Shown: positions 17,097-25,851, counted from the first letter of the stretch. The stretch is 64,000 nucleotides of DNA from DASXAI01 sp963728985 (GCA_963728985.1 CAVSME010000008.1:124001-188000), one strand, 5' to 3'. A program made the numbers and translations. Notes: generated by a model not told the origin, from the letters alone.

Positions 17097-18020
17097 CCGG
17101 GCGAGCGAGGCCGCCCGCTCCACCGCGTCGACGGCCTGCTCGATGTCGTCCACGAGGAACCCACTGGCACCGTCCACGATGAGCTCGGGCATCGAGCCGC
17201 GCCGGTAGGCGATCACCGGTGTGCCACACGCCATCGCTTCGACAACGCTGAACCCGAACGGTTCCTCGAACTCGATCAGGTGCAGCAGCGCCACCGCGCC
17301 GCCCAGCACCTCCGAACGACGATCCGGACCTACCGGCCCGATGTAGGAGACGCCACTGCCGTCCACAAAGGGCGCGATCCTCTCGTCGTAGTATCGCTGG
17401 TCCTGGATGATCCCAGCGATGACCAATGGCATCTGGACCCGGCGGGCGACCTCAATGGCACCAGCGGTGCCCTTGTCCGGATGGATGCGGCCGAAGAACA
17501 GCAGATACGTCCCCGGGCCATCGTGGAAGGCGAACCCGTCGGTATCGACGCCATGATGGATGGTGGCCACGTAGTCGAGGCGCGGGTGGCGGTCGGCATC
17601 GCTGATCGCGACGTATCCGCCCCGGCGGTTGTACTTGGCGTAGACGTCCACGATCTGTGGCGACGAGAAGCCGTGGATCGTGGTGAGCACCGGTGTCGTG
17701 ACCAGTGTGCTGTACGTCAGCGGCAGGAAGTCGAAGCTGTTGTGGATGAGGTCGAACTCGCGCGCCCGCTCGAACACCGCTGAGATGTGGAGGCACTCCG
17801 CCACCTTCGGCTCGACGGTGGCATCCTCCTCCCACCCATGCGCCACGGCGGATGCCAGGCGAGCGCCCGTGACCGAGTCGGCGGAGGCGAACAACGTCAC
17901 GTCAACACCTCGCGAGACCAGCCCCTCGGTGAGCAGCGAAGCGAACTGCTCCCAGGGCCCGTAGTGACGGGGCGGTACGCGCCAAGCGATGGGCGCCAGC
18001 ACGGCAACGCGAAGACTCAC
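17010..18020 (-). CDS. Glycosyltransferase family 4
   Basis: 336 residues, GT-B fold. The N-terminal nucleotide-like domain has LRVAVLAPIAWRVPPRHYGPW, typical of the retaining GT4 subgroup found with trehalose/mannose metabolism. The C-terminal UDP/GDP-sugar domain has LLFFGRIHPDKGTAGAIEVA, VALLHLIEFEEPFGFSVVEA (E-x7-E motif) and MACGTPVIAYRRGSMPELI. There is no membrane segment; it is cytosolic or peripheral. It is divergent from the GT4/GH130 operon across a 289-bp region and may belong to the same mannose-type glycan pathway. Confidence 0.92.
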   Translation of the reverse strand: MSLRVAVLAPIAWRVPPRHYGPWEQFASLLTEGLVSRGVDVTLFASADSVTGARLASAVAHGWEEDATVEPKVAECLHISAVFERAREFDLIHNSFDFLPLTYSTLVTTPVLTTIHGFSSPQIVDVYAKYNRRGGYVAISDADRHPRLDYVATIHHGVDTDGFAFHDGPGTYLLFFGRIHPDKGTAGAIEVARRVQMPLVIAGIIQDQRYYDERIAPFVDGSGVSYIGPVGPDRRSEVLGGAVALLHLIEFEEPFGFSVVEAMACGTPVIAYRRGSMPELIVDGASGFLVDDIEQAVDAVERAASLARLPIRQHAVTHFGRDRMTDQYMTAYGKLT

Positions 18021-18309
18021 GCACAGGCCTCTCGATCGAACACCGGACGAGCAGGGACCAAAGGTCGATGCCGCCTGCCCGACGGTAGCGGAACGATTCG
18101 TCCGCTGGGCTGGTAGGGTCCCAGTCAGTTCGGCGGGGCGAGGAGCGTCATGTCCGAGCCGTCGGCCTCTGCCCCCTTGTGACCGTCGATTGAACAGACC
18201 GACCTTCTGACCGTCGTGTCGACACGCGCCGTCGACGGATCGGTTCTTGGGCCGATTCGGCAGAAGCTCCCGTCGCCCGACCGGAGCGCCCGAGCCTGGA
18301 GGTTGTGCG
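18021..18309. promoter_or_regulatory. Divergent promoter region of the glycan cluster, with a 10-codon upstream ORF
   Basis: The region between the two GT4 genes. On the plus strand TAGGGT (about 18113-18118) is a plausible -10. The short ORF at 18150-18182 (MSEPSASAPL, TGA) is preceded by GAGGAG about 4 nt upstream, a better ribosome site than the main gene's. This may be a leader peptide or the ruined start of a gene. No terminator or repeat was seen. Confidence 0.35.
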
Positions 18310-19446
18310 TTGTCGACGTCATTCGGTTTCTTGAGCAGCTATCCCCCGACACAATGCGGACTGGCCACGTTCACTGCTGCGCTGCGGTCGGAGATCGCAA
18401 GGTCCGGCCACGAGACGGGCGTCGTGCGGGTGCTCGAGCACCCCGATCCCATCGTCCTTGCCGACGTGGTCCATGATCTCGTGCACGGCCAGCCGGATGG
18501 CGCGCGTGCGGCGGCCTCGGCGCTCAATGTCTTCGATCTGGTCGTCGTCCAACATGAGTACGGGATCTACGACGGGCCGGACGGTGACAGCGTGCTCGAG
18601 ATCCTCGACCGCTTGACGGTCCCGGCGATCGTCGTCTTGCACACCGTCCTGGTCGAGCCCACCCTGCATCAACGCGACGTCCTCAATGCAATCGCGGCGC
18701 GGGCCGGTGCTCTCATCACGATGACCGAGACGGCGCGAGAGCGGCTCATTGCCTACTACGACGTTGAGCCGCTGAACGTCATCGTCGTTCCGCACGGCGC
18801 GTCCGCCGCACCACCTGATGGCCGCCGTCGGGCACATGGACACGGGCACGGGCCGCTGATGCTCACTTGGGGCCTGCTCGGGCCGGGCAAGGGCATCGAA
18901 CGCGTCATCGACGCGCTCCCGTCACTTCGTGATCTGATCGCGCGCCCGCACTACCTCGTCGTAGGCGACACGCACCCACGGGTCCTCGAGCGCGACGGAG
19001 AGGCCTACCGGAGCGGGCTGATCGCCAGGGCCGAGCAGCTCGGAGTGGCCGACATGGTCACCTTCCAGCCAGGTCACCTGGACGTCGCCTCGCTCGCGGC
19101 GCTCGCCGGGCATGCCGACGTCGTCCTCCTTCCCTACGACTCGCGAGAACAGGTGACCTCGGGTGTCCTGATCGAGGCGGTGACCGCATGCCGCCCCGTC
19201 ATCGCGACGGCATTCGCCCACGCCGTCGAGTTACTCGCCTCCGGCGCCGGGCTGGTCGTCGAGCACGACGATCCAGAGGGGATGGCGGCGGCCATCCGCC
19301 AAGTGCTGTGCGAGCCGGCACAGGCCGCCACGATGGTCAGGCAGGCCGCCCTGCTGGCTCCGGACCTGCTGTGGAGCGCTGTCGCCGCCCGCTATTGCAC
19401 CGTCGCCGACGACCTCCTCGACGCCGACCTCCGGGCAACGGCATGA
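18310..19446 (+). CDS. Glycosyltransferase family 4, first gene of the GH130 operon
   Basis: 378 residues. The N-terminal FGFLSSYPPTQCGLATFTAA and FDLVVVQHEYGIYDGPDGD are characteristic of GT4 mannosyltransferase-like enzymes that occur with GH130 genes. The C-terminal half has LMLTWGLLGPGKGIERVIDA, LLPYDSREQVTSGVLIEAVT and ASGAGLVVEHDDPEG. TTG 18310 is chosen because TGGAGG (18297-18302) lies 7 nt upstream; the open frame starts earlier but that part is not conserved-looking. The ATG of the next gene overlaps its stop (ATGA), so the operon is translationally coupled. It probably elongates or builds a mannose-containing glycan. Confidence 0.88.
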   Translation: MSTSFGFLSSYPPTQCGLATFTAALRSEIARSGHETGVVRVLEHPDPIVLADVVHDLVHGQPDGARAAASALNVFDLVVVQHEYGIYDGPDGDSVLEILDRLTVPAIVVLHTVLVEPTLHQRDVLNAIAARAGALITMTETARERLIAYYDVEPLNVIVVPHGASAAPPDGRRRAHGHGHGPLMLTWGLLGPGKGIERVIDALPSLRDLIARPHYLVVGDTHPRVLERDGEAYRSGLIARAEQLGVADMVTFQPGHLDVASLAALAGHADVVLLPYDSREQVTSGVLIEAVTACRPVIATAFAHAVELLASGAGLVVEHDDPEGMAAAIRQVLCEPAQAATMVRQAALLAPDLLWSAVAARYCTVADDLLDADLRATA

Positions 19447-20453
19447 ACGTCACCCCCGTGTCCTTCGATCACGTTCGCCAGCTCACCGACGACATCGGGA
19501 TCTTCGAACACGCCGACCACTCGACGCCCCGCCGGCATCTCGGCTATTGCCTCGACGACGTCGCCCGTGCGCTGGTCGTCGTGGTCCGGGAGCCGCAGCA
19601 GACGACGGCACTCGTCGAACTCACTCGTCGATATCTCGACTTCGTCAGCTCGGCACAAAGCGAAGACGGGCGCTGTCACAACCGCCTCGGCCTCGATCGC
19701 CGATGGAAGGACGTCCCCCGCGTCGAGGACTGTTGGGGACGAGCCCTGTGGGGGCTGGGAACGGCCGCCGCGAGGTCGATCGACGGCGAGGTCCGTGAGC
19801 GCGCTGCGGATCGATTCGCCCTCAGTGCCCGCTGGCGCTCCGGCCACCGCCGGACCATGGCCTTCGCTGCACTGGGCGCTGCGGAAGTACTGTCCGTCAT
19901 CCCGGACGACACCGGCGCGCGAACCCTGCTCGCATCAGCGGCCGCGGCGATCGGAGGGCGAACCGGCAGTGCTGCGTGGCCGTGGCCGGAATCGCGTCTG
20001 ACCTACGCGAACGCGACCCTTCCGGAGGCGCTGATGGCCGCCGGCGAGTATCTCCATGACGCTCGGGCGCTCGACGACGGCCTCGCCTTGCTCGATTGGT
20101 TGCTCGACCTCGAGACCAGCGGATCCCACCTGTCGGTCACGCCCGCGGGCGGGTGGGCCCTCGGCGAGGTCCGTCCGGGCTTCGACCAACAGCCGATCGA
20201 GGTCGCGGCACTCGCCGATGCATGTGCCCGCGCCTTTCGCTTGACCGGTGACCGCGGCTGGGCGCGGGGTGTCGAACGAGCCGTGGGTTGGTTCCTGGGC
20301 GACAACGACGCCGGCACGCCGCTCTATGACCCAGTGACCGGGGGTGGATATGACGGCCTCCACGTCGACGGCCGAAACGCCAACCAGGGTGCCGAATCGA
20401 CCCTGGCGGCGATCGCCACCCTCCAGCACGTTCACCAACCCGTGCTCACGTGA
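19443..20453 (+). CDS. Six-hairpin-like glycan protein, partner of GT4 and GH130
   Basis: 336 residues. It begins NVTPVSFDHVRQLTDDIGIF-HA, then GYCLDDVARALVV, SEDGRCHNRLGLDRRW, EDCWGRALWGLGTA, EALMAAGEYLHD and GGYDGLHVDGRNANQGAEST. Repeated aromatic/acidic helices are consistent with an alpha/alpha toroid like six-hairpin glycosidases. Relatives I recall sit between GT4 and GH130 genes and are often loosely called glycosyltransferases. Its exact chemistry is unknown; processing of the glycan made by its neighbours is the natural inference. Overlaps: ATGA with the gene before and GTGA with the gene after. Confidence 0.78.
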   Translation: MNVTPVSFDHVRQLTDDIGIFEHADHSTPRRHLGYCLDDVARALVVVVREPQQTTALVELTRRYLDFVSSAQSEDGRCHNRLGLDRRWKDVPRVEDCWGRALWGLGTAAARSIDGEVRERAADRFALSARWRSGHRRTMAFAALGAAEVLSVIPDDTGARTLLASAAAAIGGRTGSAAWPWPESRLTYANATLPEALMAAGEYLHDARALDDGLALLDWLLDLETSGSHLSVTPAGGWALGEVRPGFDQQPIEVAALADACARAFRLTGDRGWARGVERAVGWFLGDNDAGTPLYDPVTGGGYDGLHVDGRNANQGAESTLAAIATLQHVHQPVLT

Positions 20454-21925
20454 CCACGACTGCGTCGATCGAGGTTCGACATAGCACTCATCGACTGCGA
20501 CCGGATACCGGACGGGTACTCGCCAAGTTGTTCGTACCGGGCCACGAGAACGTCGTGGACGTCGAGTCGCGGGCCGGGCCCGTCGTCGAGCGCGTGCTCG
20601 GACTCGCCGACGACGTCGTGGCCGGTGTGCTGGCCGAGGTCGTCGCCTCCTTCGCTGACCGGCACGCCGATCTGGCCGCCACGCTCGACGAGCACTTCGA
20701 GCTCGTCGCCCACCGGATCGAGCACCCCCGCAGGCTGTCGACCGCCCGCCGGCGGCTGGTGGGCGCCTACTTCACGCAGGAGTACGCCGTCGAAGGTGCG
20801 GCCATCTGCAACCCCTCGATGGTGCTCCATCCGGACCAGAGCGGCGTCGGCGACGGGGAAGCGCGATTCGCCATGAGCCTGCGGGCGATCGGCGAAGGGC
20901 ACCACTCCTGCATCGAGTTCCGCACAGGCGTCGTCGCCGCCGATGGCGAGGTCCGTTTCGACGAGCCCGCGCCCCACCTGGTCACCGGTCGCCAAAGCCC
21001 AGCCCGATACGACCGCGATGTGTTCCACGGGATGCTGAGCTCCCTCGAGGGCGACGGCCTGAGCACCGCGTTCGTGCTCGACAGCCTCCCGGAACAATTC
21101 ACGGATGCCGACCTCGACGTCGCGTTGAGAGCGCTGCACGACCAGCTCGTCACCCGCCGTGGGGCGACCGACACGATCGACAGGATCCGATGGGTCGCCG
21201 CCTCCAACTACCAGGTGACCTTCCCAGCCGGGTCCACCCTGTCGGCGCGCGTCTTGGTCCCGGTCGCCCCGAGGGAGAGTCACGGGATGGAGGACGCCCG
21301 ATTCGTCCGGTTCACCGACGACGACGGCACATCCATGTACTACGCGCCGTATACCGCGTACGACGGCAACGACGTCGGTACCCGGTTGCTGTCCACGACG
21401 GACTTCCGTACCTTCGAGGCGACCCAGCTGGGGGGACAGGGTGCGCAGAACAAGGGCCTCGCCTTCTTCCCGCGCCGGATCGGCGGCCGCTACGTGGCTC
21501 TGTCGCGCTGGGATCGGGAGACGAACGCCATCGTGACCTCGTCTGGCCCGAACCTCTGGGACAACCCCGTGTGCCTCCAGCGGCCGACTGAGCCGTGGGA
21601 GCTCATCCAGCTCGGCAACTGCGGATCGCCTCTCGAGACGGAGTCTGGCTGGATCGTGCTCACGCACGGCGTCGGACCGATGCGCCGCTACGCCCTGGGG
21701 CTCGAGGTGCTCGACCTCCACGATCCGACACAGGTCATCGGCCACCTGCCTCAACCTCTCCTCACCCCGGCCGAGGATGAGCGCAACGGGTACGTCCCGA
21801 ACGTCGTCTACTCGTGCGGCGCCATGATCCACGGCGACAACATCGTGATCCCCTACGGCATGGCCGACGCCAACGTCGGCGTGGCCATCGTCTCGGTGCA
21901 GCAGGTGCTCGACCGGCTCACCTGA
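20450..21925 (+). CDS. Glycoside hydrolase family 130 (beta-mannoside phosphorylase-like)
   Basis: 491 residues. Five-bladed propeller signatures include ICNPSMVLHPDQSG, FRTGVVAADGEV, RESHGMEDARFVRFTDDDG, YYAPYTAYDGNDV, QNKGLAFFPRRIGGRYVALS and YSCGAMIHGDNIVIPYGMAD. GH130 enzymes phosphorolyse or hydrolyse beta-1,2- or beta-1,4-linked mannosides; the arginines and aspartate of the phosphate/acid site lie in the HGMEDAR and related segments. An N-terminal extension of about 150 residues precedes the core, as in longer GH130 members. GTG 20450 overlaps the preceding TGA. With two GT4 genes this points to turnover or trimming of a cell-made mannan. Confidence 0.9.
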   Translation: MTTTASIEVRHSTHRLRPDTGRVLAKLFVPGHENVVDVESRAGPVVERVLGLADDVVAGVLAEVVASFADRHADLAATLDEHFELVAHRIEHPRRLSTARRRLVGAYFTQEYAVEGAAICNPSMVLHPDQSGVGDGEARFAMSLRAIGEGHHSCIEFRTGVVAADGEVRFDEPAPHLVTGRQSPARYDRDVFHGMLSSLEGDGLSTAFVLDSLPEQFTDADLDVALRALHDQLVTRRGATDTIDRIRWVAASNYQVTFPAGSTLSARVLVPVAPRESHGMEDARFVRFTDDDGTSMYYAPYTAYDGNDVGTRLLSTTDFRTFEATQLGGQGAQNKGLAFFPRRIGGRYVALSRWDRETNAIVTSSGPNLWDNPVCLQRPTEPWELIQLGNCGSPLETESGWIVLTHGVGPMRRYALGLEVLDLHDPTQVIGHLPQPLLTPAEDERNGYVPNVVYSCGAMIHGDNIVIPYGMADANVGVAIVSVQQVLDRLT

Positions 21926-22054
21926 TCCCGGCCGGCACGACGTGGACGGTCCGCAGCATCCATTCGGGGCCGACCGGGCGGCGGCGGTGGACGCGGGTAT
22001 CATGCAGGTCGGCACGACGCATCCTCGAACGTGTCTCGAGACACCAGGAGCTCC

Positions 22055-22762
22055 GTGCCCGGCGACAGCGACGATGCGCCCGAGATGGGCTGGACGCTGC
22101 ACCCCGGCAAGCTCTCGGTCATCGGCGCCGTGACGAGGCGCCTGGTGCCGTACCTCGTCGAAGCGACGTTCGTACCGCTCCTCCTGTTCTACGTGTTCCT
22201 CGTCTCCTCGGGTCTCACCGCGGCGTTCCTCGCCGCTGCGGGCTGGTCGTACGCGGCAGTGGTTCGACGACTCATCCGCCGACGCCCGATCCCCGCCCTG
22301 CTGGTCCTGTCCTGTCTCGGCATCACGATGCGTACCGCCCTCTACCTCTCGAGCGGCAACAGCTTCGTGTACTTCGTCCAGCCGATCCTCCGCACGGCCC
22401 TCACGGCGATCGTTCTCGCGGCGTCCGTCCTGATCGGCCGGCCCCTCATCGCTCGGTTCGCCTCCGACTTCTGTCCGCTCGCGCCCGAGGTTCAGGTGCG
22501 TCCCGGGATCGCGGGGCTGTTCCGGCGGCTCACCTACCTCTGGGCCGGCGTCAACCTGGTAGCCGCCGCCGTCAGCCTGACGTTGTTGCTGACGGTCCCG
22601 ACGGCCGTTTTCGTGGGCACCACCACGCTGGCGGCGTGGGCCCTCACCTGCACAGGCGTCGTGCTGACGGTAGCTGATGCCGTCCGGACGGCTCGGGCCG
22701 AGGGACTGGCCACGGCCATCGGGCCGAACGGCATGCTGCGGGCCTACTCCGTCGCTGCGTAG
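22055..22762 (+). CDS. VC0807-like integral membrane protein
   Basis: About 235 residues, five to six membrane helices (LVEATFVPLLLFYVFLVSSG, LTAAFLAAAGWSYAAVVRRL, IPALLVLSCLGITMRTALYL, LTAIVLAASVLIGRPLI, and a C-terminal pair). The pattern resembles the VC0807/intracellular-septation-A-like family of unknown function. GTG 22055 is preferred because CAGGAG (22045-22050) precedes it; GTG 22031 is the alternative. It follows the GH130 operon by 129 bp on the same strand and could be co-transcribed, but nothing shows a functional link. Confidence 0.75.
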   Translation: MPGDSDDAPEMGWTLHPGKLSVIGAVTRRLVPYLVEATFVPLLLFYVFLVSSGLTAAFLAAAGWSYAAVVRRLIRRRPIPALLVLSCLGITMRTALYLSSGNSFVYFVQPILRTALTAIVLAASVLIGRPLIARFASDFCPLAPEVQVRPGIAGLFRRLTYLWAGVNLVAAAVSLTLLLTVPTAVFVGTTTLAAWALTCTGVVLTVADAVRTARAEGLATAIGPNGMLRAYSVAA

Positions 22763-22804
22763 CGTCGCCGCGCCTGCGGTCAGTCCGCCGGGTAGGCGCG
22801 GCCA

Positions 22805-23002
22805 TCAACGGAAGGACCAGCTGAGGATTCTGGCTTCAAGTTCGACCGCAGCTCTGCCCGTGCGGGACTGCCCGATCGCGGAGTGTTCGTGGCCGCCCAA
22901 CTCGCCGAGAGCATGCTCGGCGCCCCCCGTGACCCCCCTCAACGGTGCGTAGGTCGCGAGGACGATCCCGTTGCCCAGGACCGCTCCCTGGCGGTATTTC
23001 AC
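22805..23002 (-). CDS. Possible short hypothetical protein (weak)
   Basis: A 65-codon frame from GTG 23002 (VKYRQGAVLGNGIVLATY, then GGAEHALGELGGHEHSAIG, ending LEARILSWSFR) with GC-rich third positions, in an otherwise empty 301-bp gap. It has no clear ribosome site or recognised family and may be a gene fragment. Nothing else was seen between 22763 and 23063. Confidence 0.3.
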   Translation of the reverse strand: MKYRQGAVLGNGIVLATYAPLRGVTGGAEHALGELGGHEHSAIGQSRTGRAAVELEARILSWSFR

Positions 23003-23063
23003 TGAGAGCGTGATGTCTCTAGAACAGGGACGGCGTGGGCCGTGCCATGCAAAGGAGCTGATC

Positions 23064-23543
23064 GTGCCGAAAGCCACCATCCAACTCGGTTCGCACGGCG
23101 AGGACGTCATGCGGGTCCAGCGGTACTTCGTCCGGGCCAAGGAGCTCAACCCGACGCACCTCGATGGTGACTTCGGGCCCGAGACCGATGGGTTCGTCCG
23201 TCAGTTCCAGCAGGACAACGGCCTCGTCGTCGACGGCATCGTGGGGCCCCAGACGTGGGGCGCGCTGCCTCCTTACCTGGAAGCCTCGCCGACCCTGTCT
23301 GATGGCGATCTCGGACCGGACGTGGCCCGGCTCCAACTGGCCTTGTCGCGAGCGAACGCCGGAGGCGTGACACCCGGTCCGGCCGACGGCTGGTTCGGGC
23401 CGCAGACGAAGGCGTCGGTGCAGGACTTCCAACAGGGCGGCTCGGGCGTCGTCGACGAGCAGACGTGGTTCATGGGCGTCGGGGCCGCGGGCCTCACGTT
23501 GGAGGGTGCCGCCGGGATGCTGGACTTCGACCCGTTCGCGTGA
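23064..23543 (+). CDS. Protein with two peptidoglycan-binding (PG_binding_1) domains
   Basis: 159 residues, no signal peptide. The first repeat is IQLGSHGEDVMRVQRYFV ... LDGDFGPETDGFVRQFQQ; the second is LSDGDLGPDVARLQLALS ... ADGWFGPQTKASVQDFQQ. Each is the three-helix PGBD that binds cell-wall glycopeptide. GTG 23064 has AAAGGAG 6-8 nt upstream. The lack of an export signal is odd for a wall-binding protein: it may ride on another secretion route, or the domain may serve another purpose here. Confidence 0.88.
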   Translation: MPKATIQLGSHGEDVMRVQRYFVRAKELNPTHLDGDFGPETDGFVRQFQQDNGLVVDGIVGPQTWGALPPYLEASPTLSDGDLGPDVARLQLALSRANAGGVTPGPADGWFGPQTKASVQDFQQGGSGVVDEQTWFMGVGAAGLTLEGAAGMLDFDPFA

Positions 23544-23567
23544 ACAGTGCCGCCGAGGGCTCCCCGC

Positions 23568-23970
23568 TCAGCCGGGCGGGGCGAAGAACTCGAGGGCGAT
23601 GCCGTCCGGGTCCCGGAAGCTCACGCCTGAGCCGTACCTGGCGTCCTTGATCCCGCCGTTGGCGATGCCGAGCTCGTCGAGGCGGCGCGCCCACCGCTCC
23701 AGCTCGGCCCGGTCGGCGCAGCCGAAGCCGACATGGTCGAGGCCGACCCGGTACTCGCTGAAGCCCTCCGCGGGCGCCGCGGTCTCGTGCTGGTGCAGCC
23801 CGATCAGCGTGCCGTTGCCGAGGAGGTAGACGGTGTGGTGGAAGCCGGGATCCGTGTCCTCGTCGAGCACGGGCTTGGCTTCGAGCAACGCCTCGTACCA
23901 GGGCACGCTGACCGACAGGTCGCGCACCGTCGAGCGCGACGTGGGCGAGGGGAGGAAACGTTGATGCCAT
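23568..23970 (-). CDS. VOC (glyoxalase-like) protein, interrupted by a one-base frameshift
   Basis: From ATG 23970 (ribosome site AAAGGACGG) the frame reads MASTFPPLAHVAL. After one extra base near 23930 it continues TVRDLSVSVPWYEALL, GFHHTVYLLGNGTLIGLHQH, YRVGLDHVGFGCADRAEL and GVSFRDPDGIALEFFAPPG. This is a complete single-module vicinal-oxygen-chelate protein, metal ligands probably His near the start, the H in GLHQH and E in ALEFF. Total length is 403 nt, one more than a multiple of three. If the base is real, a shorter product could start at GTG 23927 but would lose the first beta strand. Confidence 0.8.
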
Positions 23971-24073
23971 GGACCCGTCCTTTGTCCGCGGTTCGGAACA
24001 GTCAGAGATCGTACGTCCTCGACGGAGGGGTACTTGGTGGACGAGCCCGCTCCCGTCAGGGAGGATGGATGTC

Positions 24074-25525
24074 GTGAGCGATCAGGCGCTTGGAGCGTGG
24101 GGAGCCTTCGACCGGGACGACCCGTTCCCGCTGTTCGCGGACGTGCGGCGCGAGGGCGCTGTGCACCCGGTCACGCTGGCCGACGGTCACGACGCCTGGC
24201 TGGTGGTTCGCTACGAGGAAGCGCGGGCCGCGCTCAACGACCCCAGGCTTTCCAAGGACATGCACGCGGCGATGGCCATGAGCCCCGAGGTCGTGGCCGA
24301 GGGCCTGCCGGGTCCGGCGCTGGCCCGTCACATGCTCAGCGTCGACCCGCCCGATCACACCCGGCTGCGCCGACTCGTGGCCGCCGCCTTCTCCGTGCGC
24401 CGGATCGAGGGCCTGCGGCCGCGGGTGCAGAAGATCATCGACGACCTCCTCGACGACATCGCCGCGGTGGGACCCGAGAGCCGCGTCGAGCTCGTGTCCG
24501 CCTTCGCGTTCCCGCTCCCGTTCACCGTGATCTGCGAGCTCCTCGGTGTCGCTGAAGCCGACCGGGACGACCTGGGTCGGGAGCTCAATGCGTTGCTCAG
24601 CCCGGTGGCGACGCCGGCCGACTACGAGCGGGCCAAGTCGGCGTCCGATGCCGTCGTCGCCACGCTGCGAGCGCTCGTCGAGAGCAAGCGGCGCGCCCCC
24701 GGCGATGATCTCGTCTCCGGGCTTCTCGAGGCGCGTGACGGCGAGGAGCGGCTCACGGATCAAGAGCTGCTCTCGACCATCTTCCAGTTGATCGTGGCCG
24801 GACACGACACGACCACGAGCCTGATCGGCAACAGCGTCGTCGCCCTCCTACGGAACCCCGACCAGCTGGCCATGCTCCGCTCCGATCCCGCTCGGATCAC
24901 CACGGCGGTGGAGGAGTTCCTCCGGTACGACGCGCCGGTTCCACATTCGACCTTCCGCTACGCCGTCGAGCCGGTCGACCTTGGCGGCAAGACCATCCCA
25001 GCAGGCGCCCAGGTCATCATCTCGTTGGCAGCCGCCGATCGTGACGAGGAGCGCTACGCCGAGCCCGACGTGCTCGACATCGATCGACCGTACGTCCGCC
25101 ACCTCGCCTTCGGTCACGGCATCCACTTCTGCCTCGGCGCGCCGTTGGCCCGCATGGAAGGCCAGCTGGCGCTCGGCTCGTTGCTGGCCCGCTTCCCCCA
25201 CCTCCGGTTGGCCGTCGGCTCCGAGGAGCTGCACTGGGGCCACGGAGACGGCCTCGTCCTGCGCGGGCTGACCGAGCTGCCCGTCTTCCCGGGCCCGGCG
25301 GGCGAGCGGCCCGCCGTCGGCGACATCATCGAAAGGACCGCCATGACCCGCAAGGTCGCAGACTGCCGGGACTTCCCCAGCGAGACGGGATGCACGCTCA
25401 CCATCACCGGCACCGAGATGGAAGTGCTCCAGGCGGCCGCCGAACACGCCGTCTCGACCCACGGCCACACCGACGGCCCCGAGCTCCGCGCCCAGATCCG
25501 GGCCACGCTCAAGGACGAGGGGTAG
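24074..25525 (+). CDS. Cytochrome P450 with in-frame C-terminal DUF1059 domain
   Basis: 483 residues. P450 marks: I-helix LIVAGHDTTTSLIGN, ExxR in EEFLRYDAPVPHSTFRY, heme loop FGHGIHFCLGAPLAR (axial Cys) and the usual end TELPVFPGPA at about residue 412. There is no stop there: a linker of about 10 residues leads to MTRKVADCRDFPSETGCTLT ... VLQAAAEHAVSTHGHTDGPE, a complete DUF1059 domain. An internal ATG at 25343 has GAAAGGA 6 nt upstream, so the DUF1059 unit may also be made alone. GTG 24074 is preferred over ATG 24065, which directly abuts the AGGGAGG site. Substrate unknown. Confidence 0.88.
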   Translation: MSDQALGAWGAFDRDDPFPLFADVRREGAVHPVTLADGHDAWLVVRYEEARAALNDPRLSKDMHAAMAMSPEVVAEGLPGPALARHMLSVDPPDHTRLRRLVAAAFSVRRIEGLRPRVQKIIDDLLDDIAAVGPESRVELVSAFAFPLPFTVICELLGVAEADRDDLGRELNALLSPVATPADYERAKSASDAVVATLRALVESKRRAPGDDLVSGLLEARDGEERLTDQELLSTIFQLIVAGHDTTTSLIGNSVVALLRNPDQLAMLRSDPARITTAVEEFLRYDAPVPHSTFRYAVEPVDLGGKTIPAGAQVIISLAAADRDEERYAEPDVLDIDRPYVRHLAFGHGIHFCLGAPLARMEGQLALGSLLARFPHLRLAVGSEELHWGHGDGLVLRGLTELPVFPGPAGERPAVGDIIERTAMTRKVADCRDFPSETGCTLTITGTEMEVLQAAAEHAVSTHGHTDGPELRAQIRATLKDEG

Positions 25526-25627
25526 CCGGTCCAGGCCCTGGCCCCGCGGTGTTACGGTCGGCGCGATTGCCGACAGGCGAGGGGGGTTCGCACGAGCGTT
25601 GCCGATCGCCGCAAAGACACCACGACG

Positions 25628-25740
25628 ATGAAGGCCAAGCTGCCGCAGGACTACACCCACACGGATGACCTCCCGTGGCAGCCCTTCCCGGAGGCCTTCA
25701 GCGAGGGCGGCATCACCTGGAAGCTCTTGAACGTGTCACG
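25628..25740 (+). pseudogene. N-terminal fragment of a cupin (acetylacetone-cleaving-type) protein
   Basis: ATG 25628 reads KAKLPQDYTHTDDLPWQPF ... GGITWKLLNVS, the usual start of small cupins of the ChrR/acetylacetone-dioxygenase-like group. The homology stops where the palindromic repeat region begins, and the following residues are repeat-encoded. The metal-binding cupin barrel is entirely missing. Confidence 0.55.
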
Positions 25741-25766
25741 AGCCGGCCGAGCCCTCCCCACTCAAT

Positions 25767-25828
25767 GGGTGCGAAGCGACCCGCCAGGTGGGCGTATCCG
25801 CACCCGTGAACCGATCGGCACCCAACGT
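25767..25828. repeat. REP-like palindromic repeat, diverged copy C
   Basis: GGGTGCGAAGCGACCCGCC... to ...CCGATCGGCACCCAACGT. It aligns over about 60 bp with the two near-identical copies at 38909 and 49432 and keeps the GATCGGCACCCAACGT end. It sits exactly where the cupin gene is cut. The rest of 25526-25851 shows no gene. Confidence 0.6.
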
Positions 25829-25851
25829 TCCCCCCGCCGCACCCGCACTGG

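Noticed and set aside
24065..24067. ATG 24065 as P450 start
   Set aside because: It touches the AGGGAGG site with no spacing; GTG 24074 has 9 nt.
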